A stretch of DNA of 64,000 bases from Enterococcus wangshanyuanii (lineage in GTDB: Bacteria; Bacillota; Bacilli; Lactobacillales; Enterococcaceae): positions 3,778,362 to 3,842,361 of the forward strand of contig NZ_CP021874.1 in NCBI RefSeq assembly GCF_002197645.1. The letters run 5' to 3'. The translations under genes and the position numbers were made by a program. Numbering within the stretch: position 1 is the stretch's first letter; the number at the start of each line of letters is the position of its first letter. Below are positions 52,463-61,004 of this stretch, one piece after another. The notes under the pieces are model-generated. The model was not told the DNA's origin. It was given only the letters and a program-made list of their open reading frames with translations, and did not search any database.

Positions 52463-53158
52463 ATGAAGAGAAAATCATTGCCTAATCCCTCAACTGTCAA
52501 GAAAATAAGCGGAAACCCTGCTAAAGAAAAGGGACAGCGCCGTATTCATTCGTCTAAAAAGCATAGAAATAAACGTCAGATACAGAAGAAACGCGTACTA
52601 ACTACATCAAGCAAAAAGAAACAAGCTCGTCATAAGCGTAAAAGAATCGTTAAAGAGTTATTTTTAGCTTTTTTTAGTGGAAGTATTCTTATACTGTTAG
52701 TTAGCTTTTATTTTGTTAGGATCATTACCGTGAGTGGGTTTGGGATGGTTCCGACTCTACGTGAAGGAGATAAGGTAGTAACGAGAAAAACGAGTGATCT
52801 AAAAAGATTTGATTTAGCTGTCTTTACTTTAGGCAAAGAAAAAAAACAAGTTCGACGTATAATCGGTTTGCCGGGAGAGACAGTTTATTATCAGTCAGAT
52901 ATTTTATACGTTAATGAGCATCCGATCGATGAAAAATTTTTGATCGAAGAGATCAATGAAAACCAAAAAAATGGCCGCAATTATACGGAAGACTTCACAC
53001 GAAAAACAGTCGTGGTCCCTGACCAATATTATTTTGTATTAGGAGATAATCGACCATATGCGACAGATAGTCGGCATTATGGATTCGTAGCTAAGAAGAA
53101 TATCATCGGAAAAGTAACGGCTCAGTTTTTTCCGATCAATGAATTCAAAGTCTTTTGA
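52463..53158 (+). CDS. Signal-peptidase-I-like protein lacking the catalytic dyad
   Basis: The protein of about 231 aa has the S26 signal peptidase fold: one membrane helix (FLAFFSGSILILLVSFYFV), box B TVSGFGMVPTL, RRIIGLPGE, and box E YFVLGDNRPYATDSRHYG. In active enzymes box B has the catalytic Ser (SM) and box D starts with Lys. Here these are Gly (GFGMVP) and Arg (VRRIIG), so it should be inactive. A basic N-terminal extension of about 65 residues (HRNKRQIQKKR) is also unusual. A non-catalytic assembly role in the WxL complex is inferred, by analogy with inactive signal peptidase homologues in some pilus loci. Confidence 0.85.
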   Translation: MKRKSLPNPSTVKKISGNPAKEKGQRRIHSSKKHRNKRQIQKKRVLTTSSKKKQARHKRKRIVKELFLAFFSGSILILLVSFYFVRIITVSGFGMVPTLREGDKVVTRKTSDLKRFDLAVFTLGKEKKQVRRIIGLPGETVYYQSDILYVNEHPIDEKFLIEEINENQKNGRNYTEDFTRKTVVVPDQYYFVLGDNRPYATDSRHYGFVAKKNIIGKVTAQFFPINEFKVF

Positions 53159-53233
53159 AGGAGAATAAGAACGAAGAAACATCCTCTTTTGGATTAAACA
53201 TTGTTACTTGCGACTCAGAAAAAAATCAGTATT

Positions 53234-53271
53234 CAAAAAGGAGAACAGCATTTTCGTTGTCCTCCTTTTTT
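53234..53271 (+). terminator. Terminator of the WxL operon
   Basis: AAAAAGGAG pairs with CTCCTTTTT around an inner ACA/TGT stem, followed by T-rich sequence. Confidence 0.88.
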
Positions 53272-53377
53272 CGTTTATGGGGAATAGATTTTTTTGGTGA
53301 AAAATAGCTTATTTGACAATTGCAGCTTGAAAAAAGAACATATGTTTGGTATCCTTTAATTATAAGGAGGGGTAAGT

Positions 53378-53779
53378 ATGAGTACAACATTTAACGTGAC
53401 CAAGTGGGACGAACAGGCGATTGATGCTGAAAAGACAAATTTTCCGCTCAATCAAGTTCATGCTCAGTATGAGCTTGAAGGAGATTTGCAAGGAATCGCA
53501 TGGGTTGAATATCTACTGTACTATATTGAAAGTAATCAAGAAGACGGTCATCTTGCAACAGCTAGAATTACTGGATTTCTTCATTTCGAAGGACAGTATA
53601 AAGGAAAAACAGGAACCTTTACAGCTGCGGAAAAAGGCCTATTCGATAAAGGCGCACTGGATTCCCCTGGAATGATCATCAAAGGGACAGGAGAATTACA
53701 AGGTCTGTCTGGCTCATATCAGTATGATTTTATTGGTGAATCAAGCAAATTGATTTTGGATTTTAAAGTACATGAATAA
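53378..53779 (+). CDS. DUF3224 family protein
   Basis: The 133-aa protein matches DUF3224, small beta-barrel proteins of the allene-oxide-cyclase-like type. The pattern is FNVTKWDEQAID, then VEYLLYY, GFLHFEGQYKGKTGTF, and GELQGLSGSYQYDF. No enzyme activity is established. AAGGAGGGG precedes the ATG. The stop overlaps the WYL regulator gene by eight bases, so the two are coupled and the regulator may control this gene. Confidence 0.88.
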   Translation: MSTTFNVTKWDEQAIDAEKTNFPLNQVHAQYELEGDLQGIAWVEYLLYYIESNQEDGHLATARITGFLHFEGQYKGKTGTFTAAEKGLFDKGALDSPGMIIKGTGELQGLSGSYQYDFIGESSKLILDFKVHE

Positions 53780-54659
53780 TTTATCAAGGTTATTTTACAT
53801 CATGCACTACCTGACGCTCCATAATAAAGTGAAAGCGACTTATCTGGCAGAACAATTGGAAGTTTCGACGCGGACGATTTATCGTGACATTGATGTATTG
53901 TCTGCTCAGGGCTTTCCCGTATACGCTAAAAGTGGGCGTGATGGCGGGATCCATTTGCTGGATACACATCATTTGCCAGCGACTTTTGTAGATGATGAAG
54001 AGCAGGACCAAATTATATTAGGCTTACAGAACTTATCAGCAGCGAATCTGAATAATGTCGAACCTTTAGTCAATAAACTTTCCTCCTTATTTAATAAAGA
54101 AATAGAGCCTTGGATCGATATCGATTTTTCAACTTGGGGACAAGAAGACGAAGCTCGTGCAATCGAATTGATCACAGAGGCTAAAACCAAAGGCAAGTGT
54201 ATTTCTTTTTATTATAGAAATACCAAAGGTGATGGAATATCCCGGGAAGTAATGCCGAACAAACTGATCTTTAAGCAAAACGCTTGGTATCTTGCGGGAT
54301 ATTGTTTTGTTCGAAAAACGACTCGCTTGTTTAAATTAAAGCGAATCACTCATTTGATCATGACAGACACTGAAATTGATGAATTACTTTTGGATAAGGA
54401 ATATCAGCCGGAATTTGAAACAACTGATGTTGTATTCAAAGTAAAGAATGAGCTGTTTTACAGAATCAAAGAAGAGCTATCTGAGCTCGAAATAGAGCCT
54501 AATGAAAAGTATACAACAGTAAGAACACAGCAACCTAAAGGTAGTTGGCTGACTTCTTACTTACTTTCTTTTGGGAGTGCGATCGAAGTAATAGAGCCAG
54601 ATGAAGTCAAAATTCAAATTAAAGAGGAAGTCCAAAAACTTCAGCAGATTTATTCGTAA
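53772..54659 (+). CDS. HTH and WYL-domain transcriptional regulator
   Basis: The 295-aa regulator has an N-terminal HTH_11/DeoR-like domain (VKATYLAEQLEVSTRTIYRDID). The WYL domain, about residues 130-210, reads KGDGISREVMPNKLIFKQNAWYLAGYC and RLFKLKRIT. The family binds ligands or nucleic acids through WYL. It overlaps the DUF3224 gene, its likely partner or target. No separate promoter is visible between them. Confidence 0.9.
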   Translation: MNNLSRLFYIMHYLTLHNKVKATYLAEQLEVSTRTIYRDIDVLSAQGFPVYAKSGRDGGIHLLDTHHLPATFVDDEEQDQIILGLQNLSAANLNNVEPLVNKLSSLFNKEIEPWIDIDFSTWGQEDEARAIELITEAKTKGKCISFYYRNTKGDGISREVMPNKLIFKQNAWYLAGYCFVRKTTRLFKLKRITHLIMTDTEIDELLLDKEYQPEFETTDVVFKVKNELFYRIKEELSELEIEPNEKYTTVRTQQPKGSWLTSYLLSFGSAIEVIEPDEVKIQIKEEVQKLQQIYS

Positions 54660-54721
54660 ATACTCTTGAATTGCTGATTATTGATTGAGATAATAGCATG
54701 GAATAGAGAAAGAGGGATAAC

Positions 54722-55153
54722 ATGAAACAACTATGGTTTGAACGATTGCTTCATTGGAATGGAAAAATACAGAAATTATTAACTGGAAGATATGCACGAA
54801 TCGATCAACTTAATCGTACGTTATTGACGCTTAGTTTGATTTTGCTAGTATTAAATTTATTTTTACCAACTTCTTTTGCATTTTATGTAGCATTTAGCTT
54901 GTGGTTATGGTCAAATTATCGTTTCTTTTCAAAACGGATATATCCAAGAGCTAATGAAAATACTCGTTTTGTGGCAAGCCGACAGCAGATGATAACATCT
55001 ATTTCGATGATCAAGACAAAGTTTATCCATCGTAAGGCATATCGTTATTTTAAATGTCCAGCTTGTAAACAGCAGTTACGCGCGCCGAAAAAAAGAGGCA
55101 AGATCAAAGTAACTTGTTCGAAGTGCCAAGAGCAGTTTTTTAAGATAGTTTAA
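54722..55153 (+). CDS. Membrane protein with C-terminal zinc ribbon
   Basis: The 143-aa protein has two closely spaced hydrophobic segments in the first half (TLLTLSLILLVLNLFLP and SFAFYVAFSLWLWSNY). It ends with a zinc-ribbon-like domain (CPACKQQLRAPKKRGKI with VTCSKCQEQF). A basic linker lies between. No function is known. Such ribbon-tailed membrane proteins are common in Firmicutes. GAGAAAGAGGG precedes the ATG. Single gene followed by a terminator. Confidence 0.75.
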   Translation: MKQLWFERLLHWNGKIQKLLTGRYARIDQLNRTLLTLSLILLVLNLFLPTSFAFYVAFSLWLWSNYRFFSKRIYPRANENTRFVASRQQMITSISMIKTKFIHRKAYRYFKCPACKQQLRAPKKRGKIKVTCSKCQEQFFKIV

Positions 55154-55177
55154 AAATGAATACATGTAAAGTATTAG

Positions 55178-55219
55178 ATTGAAAATTGACTAAGAAGAGT
55201 TGATTTTCAATTTTTTTAT
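55178..55219 (+). terminator. Terminator after the zinc-ribbon membrane protein
   Basis: ATTGAAAAT pairs with ATTTTCAAT with additional inner pairs (ACT/AGT), followed by seven T. Confidence 0.85.
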
Positions 55220-55324
55220 TGAAAAACGAACGATCGATTCATTTTAGTAGAATTTGTTCCGCTTTTTTGTTAACAAGTGAACATGCTATGTTATAATAGA
55301 AAAAATGATTGAGGGGGAAATTAT

Positions 55325-55636
55325 ATGCGGGCAGTATTGACAGTTATAGGAAAAGATAAAGTAGGGATCATCGCTGGTGTGAGCCACACATTAGCTGAAA
55401 TGAACATAAATATCCTTGATGTTTCTCAAACGATCATGGATAGCTATTTTACGATGATGATGGTACTTGAACTATCGAAAGAACAAGCAAATTTTGAAGA
55501 TATTCGTGCAACATTAAATGAGTTAGGTGAACGATTAGGGGTCACGATCAGTATTCAAAACGAAGAAATATTCAACGTGATGCAACAAACTATAATATCT
55601 ATAGTCGTCTGTGCTCGAGTTTTTAACATTATCTAG
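55325..55636 (+). CDS. ACT-domain protein with repeat-derived C-terminus
   Basis: UPF0237/ACT proteins of this type are about 88 aa and bind small ligands. They are thought to regulate the partner gene downstream. Here the ACT fold (LTVIGKDKVGIIAGVSHTLAEM to RLGVTISIQNEEIFNVM) is normal to about residue 86. The last 17 residues (QQTIISIVVCARVFNII) do not match the family and are encoded by the start of the hairpin repeat. Repeat insertion at the 3' end has changed the tail without destroying the domain. TTGTTA and TATAAT boxes lie upstream. Confidence 0.87.
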   Translation: MRAVLTVIGKDKVGIIAGVSHTLAEMNINILDVSQTIMDSYFTMMMVLELSKEQANFEDIRATLNELGERLGVTISIQNEEIFNVMQQTIISIVVCARVFNII

Positions 55637-55642
55637 CTTCAG

Positions 55643-55733
55643 GAGCTAGTCTCTTGGAAAAAGAAAAACATGAATACGGAGTAGATCACCATAGTCATAT
55701 TTTCTTATGTTCCAGTCGAGACCATGTGAGCTC
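55643..55733. repeat. Hairpin repeat of the pcrA-ligA family
   Basis: GAGCTAGTCTC and GAGAC plus GAGCTC form the outer arms. TATCTAGCTTCA before it matches the linker of the 70-660 array (TATCTAGCTGCA), and GGAAAAAGA follows the left arm as there. Copies 55 kb apart show the element is dispersed. It sits between the ACT gene and UPF0210. Confidence 0.75.
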
Positions 55734-55763
55734 GCATTATTTTTAATATTAGGAGGAATCATT

Positions 55764-57107
55764 TTGGAAACGAACCAAATTTTAGAAACGATTCGCATGA
55801 TCGAAGAAGAAAATTTAGACATCAGAACGATCACGATGGGGATTTCATTACTGGATTGTATTGATAGTGATAGTGATCGTGCCTGTCAAAAAATATATGA
55901 AAAAAATCACGCGCTTAGCGAAGAATCTTGTTAAAGTTGGAACAGAGATTGAATCAGAATACGGATTCCGATCATCAATAAACGGATTTCAGTAACTCCG
56001 ATCGGAATCATTGCCGCAGCTAGTCCAGATAAAGATTATGTGAAATACGCGAAAGCATTAGACAGAGCAGCTCAAGCGGTTGGGGTCAATTTTATTGGCG
56101 GATTTAGTGCCTTAGTCGAAAAGGGATATCAGCATGGTGATGATATTCTAATTAATTCGATTCCCCAAGCATTGGCTGAAACAGAATTTGTGTGTTCATC
56201 GGTGAATATCGGCTCTACTCGTGCCGGTATCAATATGGACGCTGTTCGTCATATGGGGTATGTGATCAAAGAAACTGCGGAAAGATCTGATATGGGCTGT
56301 GCCAAATTAGTCGTATTCGCAAATGCTGTCGAAGACAATCCCTTTATGGCTGGCGCCTTCCACGGTGTAGGGGAAGCGGATTGTGTGATTAATGTCGGTG
56401 TCAGCGGACCAGGAGTTGTCAAACGGGCACTGGAAAAAGTCAAAGGAGAACCTTTTGACGTTGTAGCTGAAGTCGTAAAGCAAACGGCATTTAAAATCAC
56501 AAGAATGGGTCAGTTAGTTGGAAAAATTGCTTCAGAACGTTTAAATGTGCCTTTTGGGATCGTAGATTTATCATTGGCGCCAACGCCAGCTGTGGGAGAC
56601 AGTGTTGCGTATATTTTAGAAGAGATGGGCTTGGAAAGTGTTGGGACTCATGGGACAACTGCTGCATTGGCTCTATTGAACGATGCGGTGAAAAAAGGCG
56701 GAGTGATGGCATGTAATCACGTTGGTGGACTTTCCGGCGCATTTATTCCAGTCTCTGAGGATGCTGGCATGATCGATGCGGTTAATAACGGCGCTTTGAA
56801 TTTGGAAAAATTAGAGGCAATGACTGCGATTTGTTCGGTAGGATTAGATATGATCGCGATACCTGGAGAAACTTCTGCTGAAACAATTGCTGCTATGATC
56901 GCTGATGAAGCAGCGATCGGCGTGATCAATCATAAGACGACTGCTGTCAGAATCATTCCGGCTAAAGGAACTCAAGTAGGAGATATGGTGGAATTTGGCG
57001 GTTTATTAGGCAGAGCACCTGTGATGAAAGTCAATGACTACGCATCTACTGATTTTATTTTACGTGGCGGACGGATTCCAGCACCGATTCATTCTTTTAA
57101 AAATTAG
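55764..57107 (+). pseudogene. UPF0210 (DUF711) protein gene with two compensating frameshifts
   Basis: UPF0210 is a conserved protein of about 450 aa encoded with the ACT protein; its enzyme function is not established. TTG 55764 (AGGAGG before it) starts the normal protein ([20 protein letters not shown]). It fails at a stop at 55932-55934. One extra A in the A7 run at 55899-55905 and one missing base near 55968 would put the frame right, and both halves are in the same phase. The larger half (GTG 56040 to 57107, including [12 protein letters not shown] and [13 protein letters not shown]) is otherwise intact. A pseudogene call unless sequencing error is shown. Confidence 0.8.
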
Positions 57108-57230
57108 TTGAATAAGGGTTGGAGCTATTTTTAAGAAAACGAAATATGTTATAATGATTTTAAGCAGAGCAATTATTTTTTCAGTAAAATAGTGACTGTC
57201 AAACCGAAATATAAAGGAGAGTACAAAAAC

Positions 57231-57620
57231 GTGGAAATAAAACGTCAGCAAGAAGTCGTAGAAGCTTTTCATTACGACATGCGTACACAAGATATGGGCG
57301 AGGTAGAAACAGACCTAAGAGTCGGTTTTTCACCAATTGAATCAACAGATGAGAATTATCCTAAAGAAAATTCAATTATCGCGGCTCGTTTAGAGTTTCG
57401 CTTAGTATTTGAAGAATATGTGTTGTCAGGATCTGTGAGTCAAATCAACCATATCATCAATCACAAAATTGAAAAACAAGAAGATATCAGCCAAGAAGAA
57501 GTGGATGAATTAGTAAGTCCTCTATTCAGCATTGTTCAACGTATGGCCTATGAAGTGACTGAAATTGCACTGGACAAACCAGGAATTCAATTGAACTTTC
57601 AGTCGTCGCAAGAAGGATAA
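57231..57620 (+). CDS. DUF1149 family protein
   Basis: The protein of about 129 aa belongs to DUF1149, which is found in enterococci, lactococci and streptococci. It has been compared to SecB-like folds. The family start EIKRQQEVVEAFHYD follows GTG 57231, with AAAGGAG about 11 bases before. GTG 57192 would add 13 residues without a good site. It contains FRLVFEEYVLSGSVSQINHII and a C-terminal helix. A chaperone role is only suggested by fold. TTATAAT lies upstream, and a terminator follows. Confidence 0.85.
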   Translation: MEIKRQQEVVEAFHYDMRTQDMGEVETDLRVGFSPIESTDENYPKENSIIAARLEFRLVFEEYVLSGSVSQINHIINHKIEKQEDISQEEVDELVSPLFSIVQRMAYEVTEIALDKPGIQLNFQSSQEG

Positions 57621-57630
57621 AGCCGAAAAT

Positions 57631-57672
57631 AAAAGAGTTTGTGATAGTCTGAAACTATCACAAACTCTTTTT
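57631..57672 (+). terminator. Terminator after the DUF1149 gene
   Basis: AAAAGAGTTTGTGATAGT pairs with ACTATCACAAACTCTTTT around five bases, then T. It is a very strong stem. Confidence 0.92.
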
Positions 57673-57759
57673 ACTATCATCAGCGAAACAAAAAAGTATC
57701 TTTTCTTATTTAAAATAAGTTAAAATAGACGTATCACTAAAAATAAGATTCTTTATTTT

Positions 57760-57866
57760 TAGGGCGGATCATTGAAGAATGATTCCCGGGAACCTTTACT
57801 TCCTTTGATGGACTGTCATTTATTTTGCGGTGGTTAGCTCTAAAAGCTGCTTTCGCTTTAAAAATT
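57760..57866 (+). promoter_or_regulatory. Structured leader before the cystine-type symporter
   Basis: GGATCATT pairs with AATGATTCC at the 5' side (57766-57788), and AACC with GGTT across the middle. An AAAGC/GCTTT hairpin lies just before the ribosome-binding site. It is more structured than a normal leader, but no known riboswitch class was recognised. A sulfur-linked RNA control would fit the gene but is speculation. Confidence 0.35.
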
Positions 57867-57879
57867 GGGAGGGAAAAAA

Positions 57880-59271
57880 ATGACAACACTCATCACTGTT
57901 TTAGTGGTCCTGGCTTTTGTTGCTGTGTTATACGTCTTTTATCGTATGCAGAAAAAACACCTTAAATTTTCAACGCGTGTCTTTGCTGCATTAGGCGTGG
58001 GTATTGTTTTAGGTGCAATTATTCAATTCGCATTTGGTACTCAAGATAAAGTTACAACACAAGCAATGGACTGGATCGGTATTGTAGGTAATGGATATGT
58101 AGCATTTTTACAAATGCTCGTAATCCCCTTAGTCTTTGTTTCGATTGTCGGAGCATTTACGAAAATGAAAGAATCCAAACAATTAGGAAAGATCAGCTTT
58201 AATGTTCTCGCAACATTATTAGGCACGACAGCAGTCGCGGCTTTGGTCGGAATTGGAACCACATTATTGTTTGGACTTCAAGGTGCACAATTTACTGAAG
58301 GAACGGCAGAAACGGCACGGATCGCAGAACTTGCGACTCGACAGGAAACCGTTGAAAACCTATCGATTCCTCAACAAATCTTAGCCTTTATTCCTAGAAA
58401 TGTTTTTGCAGATTTTGCTGGAACTCGTCCAACAAGTACGATTGGCGTTGTTATCTTCGCTGCTTTCGTTGGTGTAGCTTATCTTGGTGTGAAACGCAAA
58501 GCACCAAAAGAAGGAGAGTTTTTCGCAAATCTGATCGACAGCCTTTATAAAATTACGATGCGTATCGTAACACTTGTATTGCGTTTGACACCATATGGCG
58601 TGTTAGCGTTAATGACTAATGTGGTAGCGACAAGTGATTTTGAAGCGATTCTGAATTTAGGTAAATTTGTATTAGCTTCCTATACTGCGTTGATTATTGT
58701 GATGCTCATTCACTTAGCGATTTTGATTGCGGTGAAAGTAAATCCTGTGAATTATTTGAAAAAATCATTCCCAGTTCTAAGCTTTGCTTTTACATCAAGA
58801 TCAAGTGCAGGAGCATTGCCTTTAAATATTGAAACACAAACAAAAGCTTTAGGCGTAGATGATGCGACAGCAAACTTTGCTGCAAGCTTTGGCTTGTCGA
58901 TTGGTCAAAACGGCTGTGCTGGTGTTTATCCTGCAATGTTGGCAACGATCGTTGCTCCAACGGTTGGTATCGATGTCTTTAGTTTAGAATTTATTTTGAT
59001 GTTAGTTGCAATTGTTACAATCAGTTCATTTGGTGTTGCTGGTGTCGGCGGTGGAGCGACTTTTGCTTCCTTGATCGTATTAGGTGCGATGAACTTACCA
59101 GTTGCGATTGTTGGGTTAGTTATTTCTGTAGAACCGTTGATCGATATGGCAAGAACAGCTGTTAATGTGAGTGATAGCATGGTTGCAGGAATCGTGACGA
59201 GTTCTAGAATCAATGAACTAGATCGTGATGTTCTAAATGACAGCAATTTAGTCATTGAAGAAAATGCCTAA
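57880..59271 (+). CDS. tcyP: Sodium/dicarboxylate symporter family protein, probable L-cystine transporter TcyP
   Basis: The protein of about 463 aa has the DAACS (SLC1-like) architecture: a long N-terminal helix, eight or more membrane segments, the LTPYGVLALMTNVVA region, a serine-rich hairpin (SFAFTSRSSAGALPLNIE) and GVAGVGGGATFAS near the substrate site. It is closest in character to TcyP-type cystine symporters. Other amino acids cannot be excluded. GGGAGGG precedes ATG 57880. A long leader with structure lies upstream, and a terminator after. No other transporter subunit is needed. Confidence 0.85.
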   Translation: MTTLITVLVVLAFVAVLYVFYRMQKKHLKFSTRVFAALGVGIVLGAIIQFAFGTQDKVTTQAMDWIGIVGNGYVAFLQMLVIPLVFVSIVGAFTKMKESKQLGKISFNVLATLLGTTAVAALVGIGTTLLFGLQGAQFTEGTAETARIAELATRQETVENLSIPQQILAFIPRNVFADFAGTRPTSTIGVVIFAAFVGVAYLGVKRKAPKEGEFFANLIDSLYKITMRIVTLVLRLTPYGVLALMTNVVATSDFEAILNLGKFVLASYTALIIVMLIHLAILIAVKVNPVNYLKKSFPVLSFAFTSRSSAGALPLNIETQTKALGVDDATANFAASFGLSIGQNGCAGVYPAMLATIVAPTVGIDVFSLEFILMLVAIVTISSFGVAGVGGGATFASLIVLGAMNLPVAIVGLVISVEPLIDMARTAVNVSDSMVAGIVTSSRINELDRDVLNDSNLVIEENA

Positions 59272-59309
59272 GAAGTGATCCACTTCTCTTCCCCAAGAGA
59301 GTTAAAATG

Positions 59310-59350
59310 AAAAGGAGATACGGCTGTTTATTAGCTGCATCTCCTTTTTT
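59310..59350 (+). terminator. Terminator after the cystine-type symporter
   Basis: AAAAGGAGAT pairs with ATCTCCTTTT around a GC/GC-rich inner stem and loop, then T-run. Confidence 0.88.
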
Positions 59351-59460
59351 AAAGCAAAATTATTTTCATAAATCTTGGTATAAGATATAGTAAAAAGTAT
59401 ATAATAGAAATGGAATAATCGAGAAATGGAATAATCGCTATCAAGAAAAGGAGTTCAAAA

Positions 59461-59832
59461 ATGTTTACTAATCAAATTAAAATCATGTTGTATGTAATAA
59501 ATGTCGAGGAATCCAGTCAGTTTTGGCAAAAAATCGGTTTTGTGGAAAAGGAAAGAGATGCAGTCGATGGCACGTTAGTAGTAGAAGTGTCACCAGGAGA
59601 GAATGCCGATACAAGTATTGTTCTCTATGATTTGGAGTTCATTCAAAAACATTCACCAGAAGTTGCGGGAAATACACCATCATTGATGTTCTTCTCAGAT
59701 GACATTGTGAGTTTATACAAGAAAATGAAAGATGCTGGTGTTCGAGTAGGTGAAATGGTTCAATTGCCGACGGGACTGGTGTTTAATTTCGCGGATAATG
59801 ATGAAAATTATTTTGCGGTCTCTGGACAATAA
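59461..59832 (+). CDS. VOC (glyoxalase-like) family protein
   Basis: The 123-aa protein has one glyoxalase/bleomycin-resistance-type fold: KIMLYVINVEESSQFWQKIGF, then VLYDLEF, LMFFSDDIVSLYKKMKDAGVRV and VFNFADNDENYFAV. Metal ligands are only partly evident, so enzyme or binding function is open. AAGGAG lies before the ATG. It is a single gene between terminators. Confidence 0.88.
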   Translation: MFTNQIKIMLYVINVEESSQFWQKIGFVEKERDAVDGTLVVEVSPGENADTSIVLYDLEFIQKHSPEVAGNTPSLMFFSDDIVSLYKKMKDAGVRVGEMVQLPTGLVFNFADNDENYFAVSGQ

Positions 59833-59846
59833 CCTTATGTAAGTAT

Positions 59847-59893
59847 AAAAGCTTTGAAACCTGACTGAAGATACCCGGTTTCAAAGCTTTTAC
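59847..59893 (+). terminator. Terminator after the VOC gene
   Basis: AAAAGCTTTGAAACC pairs with GGTTTCAAAGCTTTT around a 15-base loop. The T-content is modest. Confidence 0.85.
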
Positions 59894-60017
59894 ATTGTAC
59901 ATTAATACACAAGCAAATATCTCGATTTTCCTCTTTCTTTTTTTATATACTTAATAGGTATGAGGATAAATTAAGGACTGTCTTGTAAACAGTTTGTAAA
60001 AAAGGGGAAAGATAAGA

Positions 60018-60959
60018 ATGGACTATCGTGTATTGCTTTACTATAAATATACACCACTAGAAAATCCAGAACAATTTGCGAAAGAGCATTTAGCATTTTG
60101 CAAATCACTAAATTTAAAAGGAAGAATTTTAGTCGCCTCAGAAGGAATCAATGGCACACTTTCTGGAACGATCGCTGATACAGATGCTTATATGGAAGCA
60201 ATGCTTGCGGATGAGCGATTCAAAGATACTTACTTCAAAATCGATGAAACAGAAGAAATGGCTTTTCATAAAATGTTTGTTCGTCCGCGAAAAGAGCTTG
60301 TTTCTTTAAACTTGGAAGAGGATGTCAACCCGTTGGAATTAACAGGTAAATATTTGGAGCCAAAAGAATTTAAAGAAGCCTTGCTTGATGAAAATACTGT
60401 TGTCATCGATGCTAGAAATGACTATGAATATGATCTAGGGCATTTTAGAGGCGCTGTTCGTCCGGATATCCGTAATTTTAGAGAACTGCCTCAATGGATC
60501 AGAGAAAATAAAGAACAATTTATGGATAAAAAAATCGTAACCTACTGTACTGGTGGAATTCGCTGTGAGAAGTTTTCTGGCTGGATGCTGAAAGAAGGCT
60601 TTGAAGATGTTTCACAACTTCATGGCGGGATTGCTGTATATGGAAAAGATCCTGAAGTACAAGGTGAATTGTGGGACGGGAAAATGTATGTCTTTGATGA
60701 ACGGATCAGTGTGGAAATCAACCATGTCGATAAAAAAATCATTGGTAAAGACTGGTTTGACGGAACGCCTTGCGAACGTTATATCAATTGTGCTAACCCG
60801 TTCTGCAATAAACAAATTTTAGCTTCAGAAGAAAACGAAGCAAAATATCTTGGTAGCTGTTCAGACGAGTGTCGCCATCATCCAGCTAATCGTTATGTAC
60901 AAAAAAATCATTTAACAGAGCAGGAAGTAACAGCTCGTTTGGAAGCAATCGCTAATTAA
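60018..60959 (+). CDS. trhO: tRNA uridine(34) hydroxylase TrhO (rhodanese family)
   Basis: The 313-aa protein belongs to the YceA/UPF0176 family, which hydroxylates U34 of some tRNAs on the way to 5-methoxy- or oxyacetic-uridine. An N-terminal acylphosphatase-like part ([19 protein letters not shown]) precedes a rhodanese domain with the catalytic Cys in [17 protein letters not shown] Cys-rich tail ([24 protein letters not shown]) follows. Length and motifs are normal. AAAGGGGAAAG lies before the ATG. Single gene with terminator. Confidence 0.93.
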   Translation: MDYRVLLYYKYTPLENPEQFAKEHLAFCKSLNLKGRILVASEGINGTLSGTIADTDAYMEAMLADERFKDTYFKIDETEEMAFHKMFVRPRKELVSLNLEEDVNPLELTGKYLEPKEFKEALLDENTVVIDARNDYEYDLGHFRGAVRPDIRNFRELPQWIRENKEQFMDKKIVTYCTGGIRCEKFSGWMLKEGFEDVSQLHGGIAVYGKDPEVQGELWDGKMYVFDERISVEINHVDKKIIGKDWFDGTPCERYINCANPFCNKQILASEENEAKYLGSCSDECRHHPANRYVQKNHLTEQEVTARLEAIAN

Positions 60960-60970
60960 AAATTGAAAAA

Positions 60971-61004
60971 AACAACCAAATGACCGTCATTTGGTTGTTT
61001 TTTT
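60971..61004. terminator. Terminator between trhO and the anion permease
   Basis: AACAACCAAATGA pairs with TCATTTGGTTGTT around three bases, then T-run on the plus strand. An A-run on the other side lets it act for the convergent permease too. Confidence 0.88.

Noticed and set aside
56249..56929. Minus-strand ORFs within UPF0210
   Set aside because: Shadows of the plus-strand gene with no start signals.
57760..57866. S-box, SMK-box or T-box riboswitch before the cystine-type symporter
   Set aside because: None of the conserved sequence blocks of these classes could be found. Kept only as an unassigned structured leader.
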